In this document: positions 46,601-61,225 of the stretch, piece by piece
Layout: every line of letters begins with the position of its first letter
How positions within the stretch are numbered: position 1 is the stretch's first letter
NCBI RefSeq assembly: GCF_001949145.1
Contig: NW_019091406.1
Coordinates: forward strand, 1,235,311 to 1,297,310
Direction of reading: 5' to 3'
DNA: 62,000 nucleotides
Source: Acanthaster planci
Lineage: Eukaryota; Echinodermata; Asteroidea; Valvatida; Acanthasteridae
Position numbers and translations under genes: made by a program
The notes under the pieces: generated by a model
What the model saw: the letters and a program-made list of their open reading frames with translations, nothing else
What the model was told of the DNA's origin: nothing
Database searches by the model: none

Positions 46601-49600
46601 CACTATACCAATATGTATAAATACATGTATATGTATATCAAATATCCAGCTGAGAATGGAAGGCAATTCATCAAATATGAAAGCATAGATTACGCATGTT
46701 TGTTGGAATGTCTACACAGAATCGTCAACCACAACGGCATCAGCCACAGTGACTACTACACCATCAGTCGCAAGGGGGTGACTCACATGCAGCCCAACGA
46801 GACGGTCTTCACTGACCTTGACCGGTGGGAGCAGGAGTACCGGTATTACACGCGGCTGGTCCGGATCCCGACCTTTGCCCTCTTCCGTAAGTGGAAGGCC
46901 TTCACCACCTGGCGCAAGAACGTCTCCTCGCGCAAGGTCGCCAGCTGCAAGAAGCAGCTGCAGGAGAACCTGTTTATCGTCAACCCGGTGAGTGGTGACT
47001 GGCTCGTGTTGGTCAACCCTCTTCCTACCCACAGATCACTAGCCCTGCCCTCTTCATTCACTAAGGAGAGGGCCCAAAATAGCTGATTGCCGCCTGTGCC
47101 ATGTTTATAGCTGTTTTTTCAATTTAGTCATTTTTGCTAAAGGGTCAGTGAAACATTGCTTGATGCATTTTTTCTTTGTAGCTTTGTTTTCAAATATGAA
47201 ATTAAGGTCAGTGATTTACTAATAATACAAAAGCTGTCCAGGTGTGTTTCAGCTCTATTAAACCAAACAGATATTTTGTTGGGGTTATTTTGCAACTCTA
47301 TGGTTTGTTTCATGGAATGTTTAATTAACGGTTGGTTTTACAGAATGTTTAATTAAGAAATGTTATCATTGGATTCTTCAACATCCTTGATATTTTACAT
47401 GTGAAGATTTCAGATATGAAATGGAAATTTATTCAAGATGACAGCTTTGTGGTAATTGATTTTGAACAAAACTTTGAAAATTTCCAAATCCTCCAAAGTG
47501 TTTTTACTTGTCATGTAACCTGTAGTGCTTTATCGTTGTGTTCTTTCTACATGGCTGTCTTTTTGAACCAGGTTTGGGGAAATGATTGGTTGGTAACATC
47601 TCGTCCCTCTGTCTCTGTGGGTTTTTTTCACAGTCTCTGCGGCCGGCCCTTCTGAATGTGCGCGAGATGTGCTACCGCATCAGTGACATGGGTCTGTGTA
47701 AGGTTGAGAAAGGACGTACGTACACGCTGGCGGACTTCAGCGTGGCACAGTTTGCACAGCTGAATGAGGTAAGAACTAAGATGCTTGCCACAGAAGATCA
47801 CTTGGGAAACTTACAATATTGTTCCCAATGTATTTGTTATGCCTAGGAGAGTCAGTATGTTAATCCTAACAGTCGCAAATCCTCCGATTTCAATATGATT
47901 TTCCATACACCCGCGGGGGTAAGGGTTAAACCAATTGTTTAATATTGCTTTACTGTGCTCTAGTTGCAGTTTTCAGAAAATTTTAGCCCAATTCTAATTA
48001 CTGTTACAATACCAAATAATAAAACTTCTTCGTGATATAAACACTCAAACTACATAGTCTTAGAATATTATCCAGAGTTTGATGTTTTAATCTCTTTAAG
48101 TTTCAGTTCAAACTCCAGTTGTTTCAACCAAAGCAAAAACTTTCAAAAAGTTCAGAGACCTCATTGGTACTCAGATGCCAATTTTTTCTCAAAGTCTCAA
48201 TCTTCAGCCATGCTGATTTTTTTTTGGAATCCTGCTTTTTATGGAGTGACGGACTCCTGCATTGAGGACACTGGTATAAATGTTGTTTGCTGCAGGTTGC
48301 TGGCAGGCTGGCTGAATTCCGTGAGCTGGTGAAGGAAGTGGTCCGTAGTGCCTGTCGCACGGCCCTGCTGGAAGCCGGCTTCACCCCTGATGACTACTTC
48401 CTGGATGCAGAAAGCCCTGGAGGAGGTACGAAATGATGAAAAGAGAGACAAACAAACAGACTTTCTGATATCATTGGCATTCTCGTACATTCATATTTAT
48501 CTGGCAAGGGACAAGCTTTGATTGTCTCACAATTTATCTATGACAATTGGCTACTTTAAATGACAATTTTCCATGTAGTTTTTCTGAACATCCAAGCAGT
48601 GTTTTCTCGAAAAAAATTATGGTGACTGGCAATTTCTGTGAATCGGTCTCTCACTGAACCTCAAGAGTTCTCTTGAGACAGGTGTTTATCACCTCAGCAG
48701 AACTGCGCCAGTCTTCTGCCAAAACTTGTGCAGACATGGAGTTTTCCGTTGTTACGTCGCCATAGCAATGAAGGAAACTGAGAAGCGAAAGGCTGCACAA
48801 ATAGTCAGCTCACAATTGTCTGACTATTTTTGGTTGTGTTTCCCAGAGGAGGGAGGTCCACCAGGCACTGCAGCCTCCAGCTACCTGATGCAGAGCAACT
48901 TCGACATGGACATCTACGGAGATGCGCCGGACAAGATGACCTACACGGAGCAGGCCAACAAGCGCAGTCACTGCAGACGCCTGACATGGTAGGTTCGGGG
49001 TCGGGGTAATTGAAGACTCGGTTAATCAACTCGATGAACTCAGCTCTGGTTACTCTCTGGTTAATAATACTTGGATAAAAATTACAGATCACAAGAAAGA
49101 CAGATAAAGCTATACTCCTCAGCAACCTTATCACAATGGGGAGTCAGTTTGGTGTAGTGGTTCTTTCCTCATCTTTCACCTCTGTAGCCCTTGTTCAATT
49201 CCTGGCTTGGTCAACGTGTGGGTTGGGTTTTCAGTCCCTGCCTGATTTCATAGGTTTTTTTAACCAGCATAGTCCTCTGGGGTTTTCCTCCCAACGCTTA
49301 AATTGTAAGTGTTTCTCATTGTCACCTCTTCACGGTTTCTTCCGACTTACGGGCTACAGTACATGGGATGCTTTGAAAAATCCTTGTTTCATAACCAGAA
49401 ATCCTTAATAATAATAATGACAATTGCTTGGGAAGACCATTTAGGATTTGTGCTCATGACTTATCAGTTTTAACTGCGGCCTGTTTTCTTGTAGTTTCAT
49501 CCGATTAGCAGACTACCTGATAGTGAACACCATGCACGTGCTGGCCGTCAACTCGGTCACCACCTTGCTGAACTACTTGAAGGAGCAACTGCAGAACACG

Positions 49601-52600
49601 CCCTCTCTGGCCCAGATACAAGGCAAGGAGGAGAAGACAGAAGAGACTGAAGACAAGGTAGGAGAAGGAGCAATGCCAGGGAGGGCCCAGGACGTTGGCT
49701 CCAAATTTGGTTCCAAGTGGCCAATTTTGTGGAGCTCTTAAGTAGAGAAACTTCCTGAACGCATGAAACATTTGCTAATAGCAAAAATAGTTCACCAGCC
49801 AAAAGTCAGGTGATGTATTAGCTGCTTGTAAGCGGTTCTCTGCACCGACGTCGGCTTAGCCAGTAAACTTGCTGAGTGCTTTTCTCAGCTCCGTGAAACT
49901 TACGGTCTTCAATCTGTTTCTCGTTCCTGCGAGCAGGGGACCACTACCCTGGCTGCTGCGTCACTGGCCGGCACCAACACCGTGGGTTTCCAGGACGATG
50001 CCGTAGACCACTCCCTGACCCCTCTCTTCCTGACAGAATTTGTCCTGGAGCCCAACCAGATCCTCTTCTCGCCGGACCTGGACGAGTACCAGGACGGCAT
50101 AGCCGAGGTCATCACCGAGTTCCAGAACTGCGTCCTGGGTGTGGTTAACTTGGTCCCTGACAACTACTTTGATGCTTTCACAAGGTAGGAGCATTGGTGC
50201 TATTTAATCAGTGTCTCTGTGCACAGTTGGACAATCACTTAGATCAAGTTTACCTTAAAAGATGATGTCTTAAAATTCATCATACCTGTTGATAAACTGA
50301 ATGACCTTTCTTTTTTTAAACAAATCTAAAAAAACAAATTATAAAGTTACAGAAGGTGGGACAGTCTTAATTGTACATTTCTGGCTTTGCATTGTGAAAA
50401 TGGCCCATTTGATTTTGTTAAAATGAGTTCAAGCCTGAAAACAATTCGAACCATGAAGTTTGTTTCAGAGCATTATTTTAGTCTGTACTTTAGTCTGAGT
50501 ATGCTCATATTTTTAATGCGGATGTTTGCATTTTAAGAGAAAATTGCAGTGAAATCAAACAGTTGGTTTTACCCAAGCACATTGGAGATTTTTCTAAGCT
50601 TGTTTAAAAAAAAAACACCTGGAGTTTTCATACCTGTGTCAAACAGCAAAGCATTATGTTCATGTTCCATGTACCAAAGCGTCTCATAACAAAGCAAGAT
50701 CTAGTATCACTTCCCACTTTATCAGATAATCAACTTGAATAGGTCAATCCCATTACAACTGGCCCATCAGCGAGTCTCATTAGCAGGCACTTCGTGTATG
50801 TTCTTTGTTTGCTTACTCAGACCGATCATCAACGGCAAGTTTGAAGAGAAGACTGCCGGAGACGGTCCGAGTCTCACCGCCATGTTTGAAGATGACAAGC
50901 ATCTGCACGGTGTCATACAGAGCCTCAGGGTCAGTCGTGCATTATTTTTGTTGGTGTTGATCCCTTTTTTCAAATGGAAGTTGCCAAGGAATTACTGATA
51001 AAGTTTTAGCTGCAAAGTTGGATATAATGAGTGGGTACAGACCGAAGAAATGTTGACTCTATGCCTCAGTCAATGGTAAAAGCGCATTCTTGCTTTTGAA
51101 GGATATTCGTTTTATACTCCTCCCACTCTCGCATAAAGATTTTACCAGTTGTACACATTCTGATGAAAATTGGTCACCTGTCATTCCCATTGCGCCAATC
51201 AAGTGCATGCAAAGTCTCCTTCATTGGTTCCTGTGAGCAGACCATTCGCCACCATGTACAGTTCCTGCAGGGACTTAGGTTCAAGGGTAGATCCTGTTTT
51301 TCCACAACAAGTTCACAGCAGACTCAAACTTGTATTGTTTACTTTAGTCACTTTTGCTGTTACTACAATGTGTGTGCTTTAAAGGGCATTGTCCAAACTT
51401 AAAGGATCAGTATGGTTATTAAGCACATATTTGCATCAGAATATTTCTTACTAAGCAGATTTCATACTGTAGAATTGTGCAGTGCCAAAGTGTGCAAGCA
51501 TTATCTTGTGCTCATCAGCATGGACAGGAATGTATAAACCATGCACTAAAATTTTTCTCTAATCTCATCTCACAATCCTGTTGTTTGCAAAACCATTAGA
51601 GAACTATTTTGGAAGTTAAACAATCTTTGGTTTTACCTAGTACATGCCCTGGTAAACCCAAACCTCGAGGTAAACCTTGATTTACCACCACTTTAATCTA
51701 GCAGTCTCCTCTTTAACTTGACCGCAGCTGGATTTGGAAAGAGTTGGTGTATCCCCATAGATATTAAGTAGATTAGAATTTGTTTGTTCGTGGTTTAATG
51801 CCATTAGTGTTGTCTTTGGTAATTTTTGATAAGCATGTATGTTGAAAAGGACGGCTTATCTATACCCTCATGCATCATGAACCCCTCCAACACTGATCAA
51901 AATCAGCTTGCTTGAAAAAAAAGAATGGCACCAGCCTGAGGAGGTTCTTGTTGTGGCTGTTCAATGTCTCATCAATGCTCGTACGTTGGCATTTCTAATT
52001 GGCAAGAGGATATTTGGTAATTTTTTTTCCGCAAAATTCACAACACACACATATGACTCGTAGTGTTGCTTTTTTGCTGGGCAGAAGATAAAATTTAACT
52101 GCCAACACATTTTTGTAAACGAATTTTGTCTTAAGTTGGTTTTCAAACATGGAAATAGAAAAAGAGGAAAAACCCATTTTTTTGCCTGAGAAGTTTTGTT
52201 TCCTTTTTTACAAGTTGTAGTTGTAAGTTTTTCATGGAGCATCAAAGTGCTTTTTTGAGCGTGGGCATCTGAAGCAACTTCTCAAATTAACTATACTCAG
52301 TAACCAACTTTTAACCTGAAAGTCTTAATATTTTTCCATCTACGTTTAGCAAATGTGGGAAAACAGTTTTTTCCTAGAAGACAGAACAGTGATCATCCCT
52401 CTGCTGGCTTGAGTCCATATTTGTGTCACTAAGCATGACACATTATCACAATGGAGATGCATAGCACAATTGGCATATCTCGCAAAGACAGACTGTAAGC
52501 AGTGAAAGGTCAAATGATTCTGCAAGTAATTTAATCAGCATTGCAACTTGTAATGCCATCATGTGACCTGAGCAACGAATCATATTTTCACAATTTAGAG

Positions 52601-55600
52601 AGTTACTTTTACTTATTTGACAGGATTGCATCACTAAAGCATTTGAAGCAGCCAGCCAGTACGGAGACACATTTGAGCCATTCCGAGAATTCTACCGTGA
52701 GAACGAGAGCTTGGATGTGGAAGCCATGAGAGAGCTGGAACATGGTAAGCAGAACTATTAAATTCAGTACAATCTCTGCCGTCCAGTTTACACACATTTG
52801 GGCTCATGTGTTCCTGAGCATATTTTTCGTATCTAAGCTGTATATTGGCATTTACATTGAGAGAATGAGCCTTTTAGTGCTGTAGGGGCCTTTAGGTCAC
52901 ATGTTGATAGTCGTTTACTTTATAAACAGTAGCGGACAGTTGGAGATCAGTCATTGCAAAGCTGTTTATAAAGTTCAGTGATTCACCTCCTGTTTGTCAA
53001 AACCACCCCAGCAAATTGTGTGTATGTTTTTTGCTTCTTACTTGTGTGAGTTTAATGACTCATGTTGCGAAAATCCCAAAAGGGTTTTAAACAGTTTTTG
53101 ATGGCCTTGAGGAACTGATATGTGTATTTTTCCAAAGATAATCCCTTTCCTCTTTGCAAAGACACCTTGTAAGTTTTTGACAAGTTGAAGGATTGTCGAG
53201 TACCAGTGTGGCCTCAAATCCCACGTCTGTCAGTATTGTTTGTTCTATTTCTTTGTCTTGTGTTGTCAGATGTGGAGTTCTTTTCTGAGGCCTTGGAGAG
53301 GTACAACAGACAGCACGCTGGTGCCGAGGCAATTGCCCTGAGGCGCTCCATCGGGATGTTGATGGTAGACGCTGTGAAGATGAGGAACAAACTCATCCCG
53401 TCACCGCTGAGATGTCTCGATGTGAGTACCAGTAACTATAAAAACTGTCCATACAATTTAAAATATTCTCGAAGGAACTTAAAGCTTAAAGCTCAGTTAC
53501 TATGAGCAAATCTGTGTTCTGTTTTCACCAGACAAAATTTGTCTTTACCCAAAAAATTACTGTCTTGCGCAGCTTAGTAAAATTTGGCACAGATCATCAA
53601 GAATTTCCCACTTATTTTCAGTCCTTTTTTTTGAAACCTCAGTGTGAAGAGCAACCTGATTTTATAACACCCAATTTATTGTGGACCATCTCTTTTAGGT
53701 CATCCATGATATGCTGCCTAAACTGGCCAAGCGACGCGTGGATAAGCTGATCGCGGAGGCCCAAGATGCTCAGTACAAGCTGGAGATTATTCCCAGCACC
53801 ACCAAAGAGTTTGTGGAGGCCCTGACCTTCCTGGATGAGATACAGGAAAGGGTGAGTTGGCCGCCTGTCCCTGTGGTCCACGCCAGTGTGATGTGATAGC
53901 TTGAAGTCACCCACAACGGTTACTCTTTTGCCAAAGCCACAGAAAGTGTTTTTGCACGAGGTCAAATATCATGTAATTATCACTGGATTGGTTCGAAAGA
54001 AACATGTAAGCATTTCTAGTATATGACTGAGAGTAACCAGTAAGAAGTCTGAGTCTGTAGCAGTTGACTGTGGCTTTGTGTGTAAAATGCTCACCTTTCG
54101 TGACCTTGGTCCTTGGTTCGATTTTTGGGCTTTGTCATATGTGAGCAGAGCTGTTAGCTCACTCCGGTTCCATGAGGGTTTTTTTAGGTTCCCTGGTTGT
54201 CCTCCCTCCACATCAATCAACACATACAATCTCAGGCTGCGCTCTGTGGGCAGATGTGGGCCTTTTTGTCGGATGCCGGAGGTACCCTCTTAGATGTTTG
54301 TGATTTGACCATAGTCCATTTGATTTTACACTGAATTTGAACATGTACTGTAGGAGGTCGCGCCAAATGAATACGTTCATGGACATATTGTGGACTTGAA
54401 GGCAATACCGCTATCAGATTTGTACCCAACTGAATCCAATCAATTGTTTCTCCCTCCCAGATTGATCCCCTGGAGGCAGAAGCGCTGGTCATCAAGGACA
54501 TGTACGACCTGGTGGACCAGTACCACGTCCCCACTCCGCCCGAGGACTTTGCCGTCTACCAGACCCTGTCCCCCTCGGTCATCGCCGTCCGCAACGCCAT
54601 TGACAAGGCGGTGGGAGAGCGGGACGCCAACGTGGACAAGTTCTGCAACCATCTGGACAAGGACATCGCCGAGCTGAACAAGGACGTCAAGAGTATCAAG
54701 CAGGAATCACAGGTAAGCTTTAAACAGTGATGTCAGTATAAGTGGCCTTGTTTAGCATTTGTACTTGGGCCAACAATAGTATGAATAAGCAGGCCCCATT
54801 TCACTTCACTGCTTAAACACACGATGTTTGTGCCCACAGAGCCTTGGTCTATATCACAGAGACTGTTAAGCAGTAAAGTTCAGTGAAAGAAAGCTCAACC
54901 CCAGAAGAAAAATTCACCTAAATCAGTGATGCGATAATAAAGATCTTCATTTGGGTTCAGCTTCTGGCATGCATATACCATGAAACAAGCGTGAGCATTC
55001 GTTTCTGCTGTAGCGTAGATCAACAACTGGAATTGGAAACCTTCACTGCATGGGCACAATCATTTCTGACCTTACCCAGCCAACACTTGTACCGTGCTAA
55101 CATTACGGCATATTGCAGTGGCTCTTCGAAGACTGGTCAACTCGTGATTTGTTTGTCTTTTCTCTGCCAGAACCCAATGATCCTCGATGTCAACGCCGAT
55201 CAGCTCAAGGTCACGGCTCTCCTCAACAAGTTGGGTGGTAGACTGGAGCAGCTGCAGAAGACGGCCTTCCTTTACAAGTCCTATCAGAAGAACTTCAAGG
55301 TAAAAACATCTGCAGCCAGTTTTAAAGTTCTTGTCTAAGTCGATAGTGCGCACAGTGTATTCAGTCCGAGCGGGAACAAGAGGACAAGTTTTCACAATAG
55401 CAACAGCGGTCCCTTTGGTGGGAAGTCACTGAAGTTCATGCGTCTTGAAGGGGGATGTGCTGAGCACACGGGTCTAACTTCTGTTTGAATCTACGGTCTT
55501 TGCGTGCATGTGGAGTACGTGCATGAGCCCGGCTGAAAACTGCTCACCAGGTGATAGTGGATAGGAATATGCAACAATTGCAGTAATGCCCTGTTTAGGA

Positions 55601-58600
55601 AAAAAACACAAAGTCGCTTATTGGAATTAGTAATTGAAGTTTAACATTACCATTAAGCTTAGTTTGAAACTAAGTTAGCTTGCTAGTGGCAGGAGATGAT
55701 AAACAGCTTCAGATTAATTTAAAAGTTTATCAAATGTTTGACTTGCAAATGCAACTATCACAATAGGCTGTTTACCACTTCCATTTAACCAAGTCTTGGA
55801 CCTCGCACCATGACAGCATCATGCTAGGTGCTTGCATTTTTTCATTTTTTGGTTCGGAATCTCCTTTTTCTGTGAGACTGCCCCGGCGTAGGACCACTGT
55901 CTACAGAGAGTGTAAGATATTGACAATGAGCAGCTCCCATTTTATGCGACTGTTGTGAATTTGTTTAGGTGGAAGTCTTCAAGTACGAGGAGTTGGAGGA
56001 GACGCACGCTGAGCTGAAGTTGAAGCAGCTACTGTGGCAGTCGCTGGAGGAATGGGACCAAATCGCCGCGCAGTGGACCGAGGTTGGTTAGAGATTCTAC
56101 GAGATGCCACGAACACCAAAGGCAACTCTGGGTTTGAGCCAATGATTCTGAACTAGTGACGTGTTGTAGTCGTCTGACGTCACGGTTTACTTTCTTTACA
56201 AAGACCACTTTATCCACAATCATATACATGTGGCTGCTCTTAGAGGGCACAAAATATCTCTTGCACAAGGACAAATATTAAAAGCTGATTTCCAGATGTG
56301 GTTGATCATGTAGTTTGGACATCAAGATTTGTTCACACTGCGGTTGTCACGGACCAGTCTCAACTAACTGGAAGATGTTCAGTGTTGTAGTCGAGACCAT
56401 CACAAGACCAGACACAAGCCCAGACACAAGCCCATGCACAATACCAGACACAAGACCATGCACAAGACCAGTCACAAGTAACGGGGTGAACAATGACAAA
56501 GGAATGCTTTTGTTGCAGTTCATTTGTATAGATTGTGGCTTGAATTCAGACTGGAGGTCTTGGGTTGGTCTTGTGTTGGTCTTGTGTTGGTCTTGTGTTG
56601 GTCTTGTGTGGTCTTTTGAAGGTCTTAAGTGGTCTCGACAACAACACCAAACATGTTGCAGTGAAAGAGTTTTATGAAGTTTTGAAGCTTTCCGCACAAA
56701 TGTGTCTGATAAAAAAAGTAGTGTTAGAAGACTCTTTCAATGCTTTTGACGAGTTTTCTCCTTTTCTCAGTGTGAATTCGACAGTCTGGACCCTGAAGAA
56801 TTGTCTGCAACAGTCGCCCGCTATGCCAAGTCTGTCCATCAGCTTGAAAAGGGACTGCCACCCAACCACGTCGTCCCCAAGCTGAAGGAGAGAGTCGAGG
56901 GAATGAGAGAGAAGGTAGGGTAGGCCTGGTATTGTGGTCCAGCAAGCGCTGTCAAGGCCCATCATTACCTGATACTGAACGTGTGATTCACCTTGTAACT
57001 GTGCATTCTTATACCAGGAATGATTGTTTATGAGTGCAGAGTTAAGAGTACTTCAGGAGATGTACAGAGTGTACCATTCCACAAGGTGAATTCAACATGC
57101 CATCTGTAACTCCAGTTTAATATTCATTTGTTCAAATGCCTTGATAAATCCTCTTTGTGTACAAACTGCTGCCTCTCCATTTCTCTGAGTCTGGTGTAAA
57201 ATTGTGATAAGCTGCCTCATTCCTAAGCACTTGATGCTTCTATAGATGTTCCTAGATTAGTCCAGCTAAATTAAGCTCACATGCATTTGATTGAAAGTTG
57301 AACCATAGATTACCATACTTTCTGATTGTGCTTGTTACTGGTTTCCGTATGTACGACCCTTTCTGTAGTAATATCTACTTTAAACTTACAGTGCATGTAT
57401 AACTGATGAAGTAAACAATTAGATCTCACTTGAAGATCAGTTTGGTTTTGTGCACAGTGTGTTGAAAATTTACAGTACCTGAACCATTGTGTGCGCTCAG
57501 TGTGCCGTTCACTTGTAGTGTACTTGGAACCAACTTGACATTTCTCCAGAGTGTCCAAAGTGGCTGTACACGACCAAACCTGTTACTTACTCCTCTCAAT
57601 GCATCACTTGATTGGCATTTGGTCTGTTCTATTCCCCTCCAGTTGCCGGTGATCACCAACCTGCGCAACCCCTCCCTGAAACCCCGCCACTGGGAGACCA
57701 TCGAGAGCATCCTGGAATTCAGCCTCAAATCGGAGGAGGAGCCCCTGAGCCTGGGCTTGCTGACCAAGCTGGATGCCTTCAGTCACACCGAGGAAATCGA
57801 GGAGGTGTCTGGCCAGGCCTCCAGTGAGGCTGCCCTGGAGACCCTGCTGAAGAAGGTAAAGGTTGTTTAATAACCCTGTGTATCGATGAATCAGGATCCA
57901 CCAAAAAAAAAAAGGGCCGAGGAAGGACTTTGATGAAAAGCAGAAATGTTAAATTCAGTGTGTTCTGTTCCCTGCTGCCTTCACATTTAAGCTTTGTGTT
58001 GTTCAAAATCTTAAAGTTTGCCATTTCTTTGAGAGCTGAATAGGACTTTCAAAGAGGAATGTAATACAGGGGTATTTGGTAAAATAGGATTTTAAAAGGT
58101 GGATAATAATGTGCTGAAATAACTTTCGAGATTTGGTTTAAAACCTGTATTTGGTCTGATACAGACTATGGCCCAAGTCAAAGGTGAGGGATGTTATTTA
58201 CAACCAGACTTCCTGACGGTATTATTAAAACATCTCATCTAAAACTGAGCGCACTAATACTTCTATTCATGCTTTTTTCTGTCCAAAGTCAAAACAAGTT
58301 CGGAATTTACAAATTGCTAACAGTTTTGTGCTACCATTTTGTTTCATGTCTTGTGAGACCCACTCGGCCTAGACCATGGTATTTGCCTTGGATATGTAGT
58401 GCTATTAAACCTCTTCATATGAAGATCACTGCATGATGTGGCTCAGAGTGTAGCGGTGCTTCAGAGTGTTCTTTTTGTGGTTTGAACCCAACCACGCAAT
58501 GGCCTTTTGACCAGTAGGAACAGTCAAACTGTCCCTGGTGTTGATGTGTGACCGATTGAAATGTTTAACGGAATTAATAGGTGGAAGATGCCTGGAAGAC

Positions 58601-61225
58601 CACCGAGTTTGTGGTGCTCCCCCACCGCGACTCCAAGGACGTCTTCATCCTGGGTGGCACCGACGAGATCCAGGTGCTGCTGGATGACAGCCAGGTCAAC
58701 ATCTCCACCATCGCCAGCTCCCGGCACGTGGGGCCTATCAAGACCCGGGTGGAGGAGTGGGTGCGCAACCTCAGCCTCTTCGGTGAGACGCTGGACGAGT
58801 GGCTGACCTGCCAGCGCAACTGGCTGTACCTGGAGAGCATCTTCAGTGCCCCGGACATCCAGCGTCAGCTCCCGGCCGAGGCCAAGATGTTCATGCAGGT
58901 AAGGACCCCCTTTCTCTTGCACTGCGCCCTGGTTGTGGTTCGGCCCTACCAGTGGTCGATAAGCCTTGACTGGCCGTCAGCACAAACTAGTAATTCCTAA
59001 AGTATTTCAAATATCACATCAGCGCGACGGACTTTAACATCTTTGCAGTAGAGTGAGTGAGCTATCAATACTCCAAATGCCACATACTACTGCTGAGTAA
59101 TACTTCCCTCTTTGACACTCAGGGAGTAAATGTACCTTTTGAGGTAAAACCTGTTGTCAACCAACTGTAGACTTCATGCCGATATACAGAGATGAGCAAT
59201 AACAGAGGGGAAGCCACCATATTAGGGCAGTTAATTCTCTAAGAGAGACATGGTGCATCTGAAGTACTGGGTGAGGTATCTGGGTGCAGATTTGAATCAT
59301 TATTTCTTAGTGTGTGCAAGAGTCAACTCGTAAGTAACTGTACTGCCTCAAACCATCCAGCCTGTGAGTCCTTGTACTGCCCCAAACCATCTGAGCACTC
59401 CATGGCTTTCTAGAAATGCAATGCATTACAATGTAGTATGGATGCTAATGGGTGTAGAGTATACAGTTCTAGTTCTATCAGAGCCTTGACCACGTTAACT
59501 GGCTTCGCTGTTCCTATGCTTAGGTTGACAAGTCTTGGAAGGAGATCATGCGCAAAGCCAACCGCCTGCCGCTGGCCATGCGCGCGGCCACTCAGCCTGG
59601 CCTCCTGGAGACCTTCAAGAACAACAACGCCCTCCTAGACCAGATCCAGAAGTGCCTGGAGGCTTACCTGGAGTCCAAGCGATGCATCTTCCCTAGGTCA
59701 GCTCAATTTGTTCTCCTGTCTTATTCTAGATTTTCAGTCTCCTCTTCAATCATTTAAGTCTTAAAACAGGAAATGGCCCAAGACATGGATTGCTTCATCA
59801 GTGCCTTCCTTTTCCTTCTTTATTTTATTTTGCCTTGAGCAGGAAAATAAAATTTGTATTGCTTTCTCTGCCCTACTTTTGAAACTGCAGACACAAGGCA
59901 GTGCTTGCTGCATATACTTTCCCGAGGTTATGATGAGGACTGAAACCTCATTTGACCTCCTGCTGAATATACATAGCCTAGTCACGGTGTCAGAAGTAAT
60001 GACGACCAGCTCTACCTAAACATTTAGTCATTTTGTCTGGGGTGGCAAAAGTTATTGCAGCAAAGTGTCTTGCTCATGGACAGAAGGTCCCTTTTGGGTG
60101 ACCATTCTACATCCTTAACATGCTACATTGAATATATGAGAACTTGCACATTTACCAAAAATCCATGATACCATTAACCTCCCCCCCCCGAAAAAATGAG
60201 AAAAAGTTGGTATTGAACCAAAATGTTCACAAGTTTTAAGAGTAACACTTTCTTTCTGGGACTAGATTTTACTTCTTGTCCAATGACGAGCTGCTGGAGA
60301 TCTTGTCCCAGACGCGCAATCCTCACGCTGTGCAGCCCCACCTCAGGAAGTGCTTCGATGCTATTGCCAAGTTGGAGTTTGGTACCACCGGAGCCGTCGA
60401 TGGCAAGACGTCCCCCTCAGGGGAAAAGGGTAGGGTGTATTGACTCTTTGACTCCTCACCGATACAAATATTAACAAGCATTTTGTGAACTTTGGCAAAG
60501 TCAAGATTTCCCAGCTTTTGAAAAGCCACAGCAATAAAGTGGCTCAACGTACATTACTGGCTTTCTAAGCATGGTATCATTAGGCATATGGCAAAAACAA
60601 CATGGCTTTCTCAAGAATTCTCATTGCAATCTGGTTCCAACTTATCAGAATATTATTGAGCATCGTGGCACAAGTATTTCATTCTTGAGAGAGTTTAGCT
60701 GTTGGGAGTCTGTGACCTCAAAATGAAAACTCTTTCATTCAGGAATACAATAAGTAACATCTTTCAACGCTAGTTAGCGTCTTTCTGCTGTAGGTATTTC
60801 TGTTTATATTTTTACACAATGCCTAAGCCGTAGTGGTCAAAGCTTGTAAAAAACTTGAATGTTGCATTACTGATTGCGTACTTGCAGAGGGGGAAGCTGT
60901 GAAAACGTCCACCAACGATATCCTGGCCATGATCTCACCCGAGAACGAGAAGGTGGGCCTGGGCAAAGGGTTGAAGGCCCGGGGCAACGTGGAGGACTGG
61001 CTGGGCAAAGTGGAGGAGGCCATGGTGGTCTCACTGCGCCGCCTGACCAAGGCGGCCCTGGGCGACTTTGAGCAGCGGCCCCTGGAGGAGTGGGTGACCC
61101 GCCATGCCTCCCAGGTGGTGCTGACCGTGGCCCAGACCATGTGGTGCCGGGATGTGACGGAGATCTTGGAGGGGGATTGCGACCGGGCTGAGGCTATGAA
61201 GGAGTTTGAGGTCAAGAACTTTGAG
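43685..61225 (+). CDS. DNAH6: Axonemal dynein heavy chain 6, N-terminal 1391 codons (partial, runs off the right edge)
   Basis: Twenty-two coding exons: 43685-43927, 44244-44456, 45023-45273, 46720-46987, 47634-47768, 48296-48425, 48847-48988, 49495-49657, 49937-50184, 50821-50929, 52624-52744, 53270-53421, 53699-53851, 54461-54712, 55171-55299, 55969-56082, 56771-56914, 57643-57855, 58581-58898, 59524-59696, 60266-60429, 60888-61225. Every junction is GT-AG and in phase. DNAH6 hallmarks: LGFLYMSPAVP, DYYTISRKGVTH, LFRKWKAFTTWRKNV, DKMTYTEQANKR, NLVPDNYFDAFTR, PTPPEDFAVYQT, HRDSKDVFILGGTD, EWLTCQRNWLYLESIF and GLKARGNVEDWLGKVEEAM. The part present is the cargo-binding tail and most of the linker; the AAA1 P-loop GPAGTGKT is expected about 130 residues beyond the last exon here. 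DNAH6 is a single-headed inner-arm motor of motile cilia. Residues 100-190 are Pro-rich and poorly conserved. The ATG at 43685 is chosen because the 81 codons before the second exon match the family's length; the exon itself opens at 43663, so a 5' non-coding exon probably lies upstream. Confidence 0.96.
48756..48769. promoter_or_regulatory. Intronic X-box-like motif in DNAH6
   Basis: GTCGCCATAGCAAT resembles the RFX site (GTNRCCATRGNAAC) with a mismatch at the final base. It sits in the intron before the seventh coding exon. Confidence 0.25.
56384..56645. mobile_element. Foldback element with 11-12-bp minisatellite arms in DNAH6 intron
   Basis: The ends GTTGTAGTCGAGACCA (56384 on) and TGGTCTCGACAACAAC (to 56645) are inverted repeats. 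Next to each is a short tandem array: CAAGACCAGACA and variants on the left (about 56403-56479), and GGTCTTGTGTT in inverse on the right (about 56560-56612). The centre (56480-56555) is unique. There is no ORF of its own. It lies between the exons ending 56082 and starting 56771. Confidence 0.75.
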
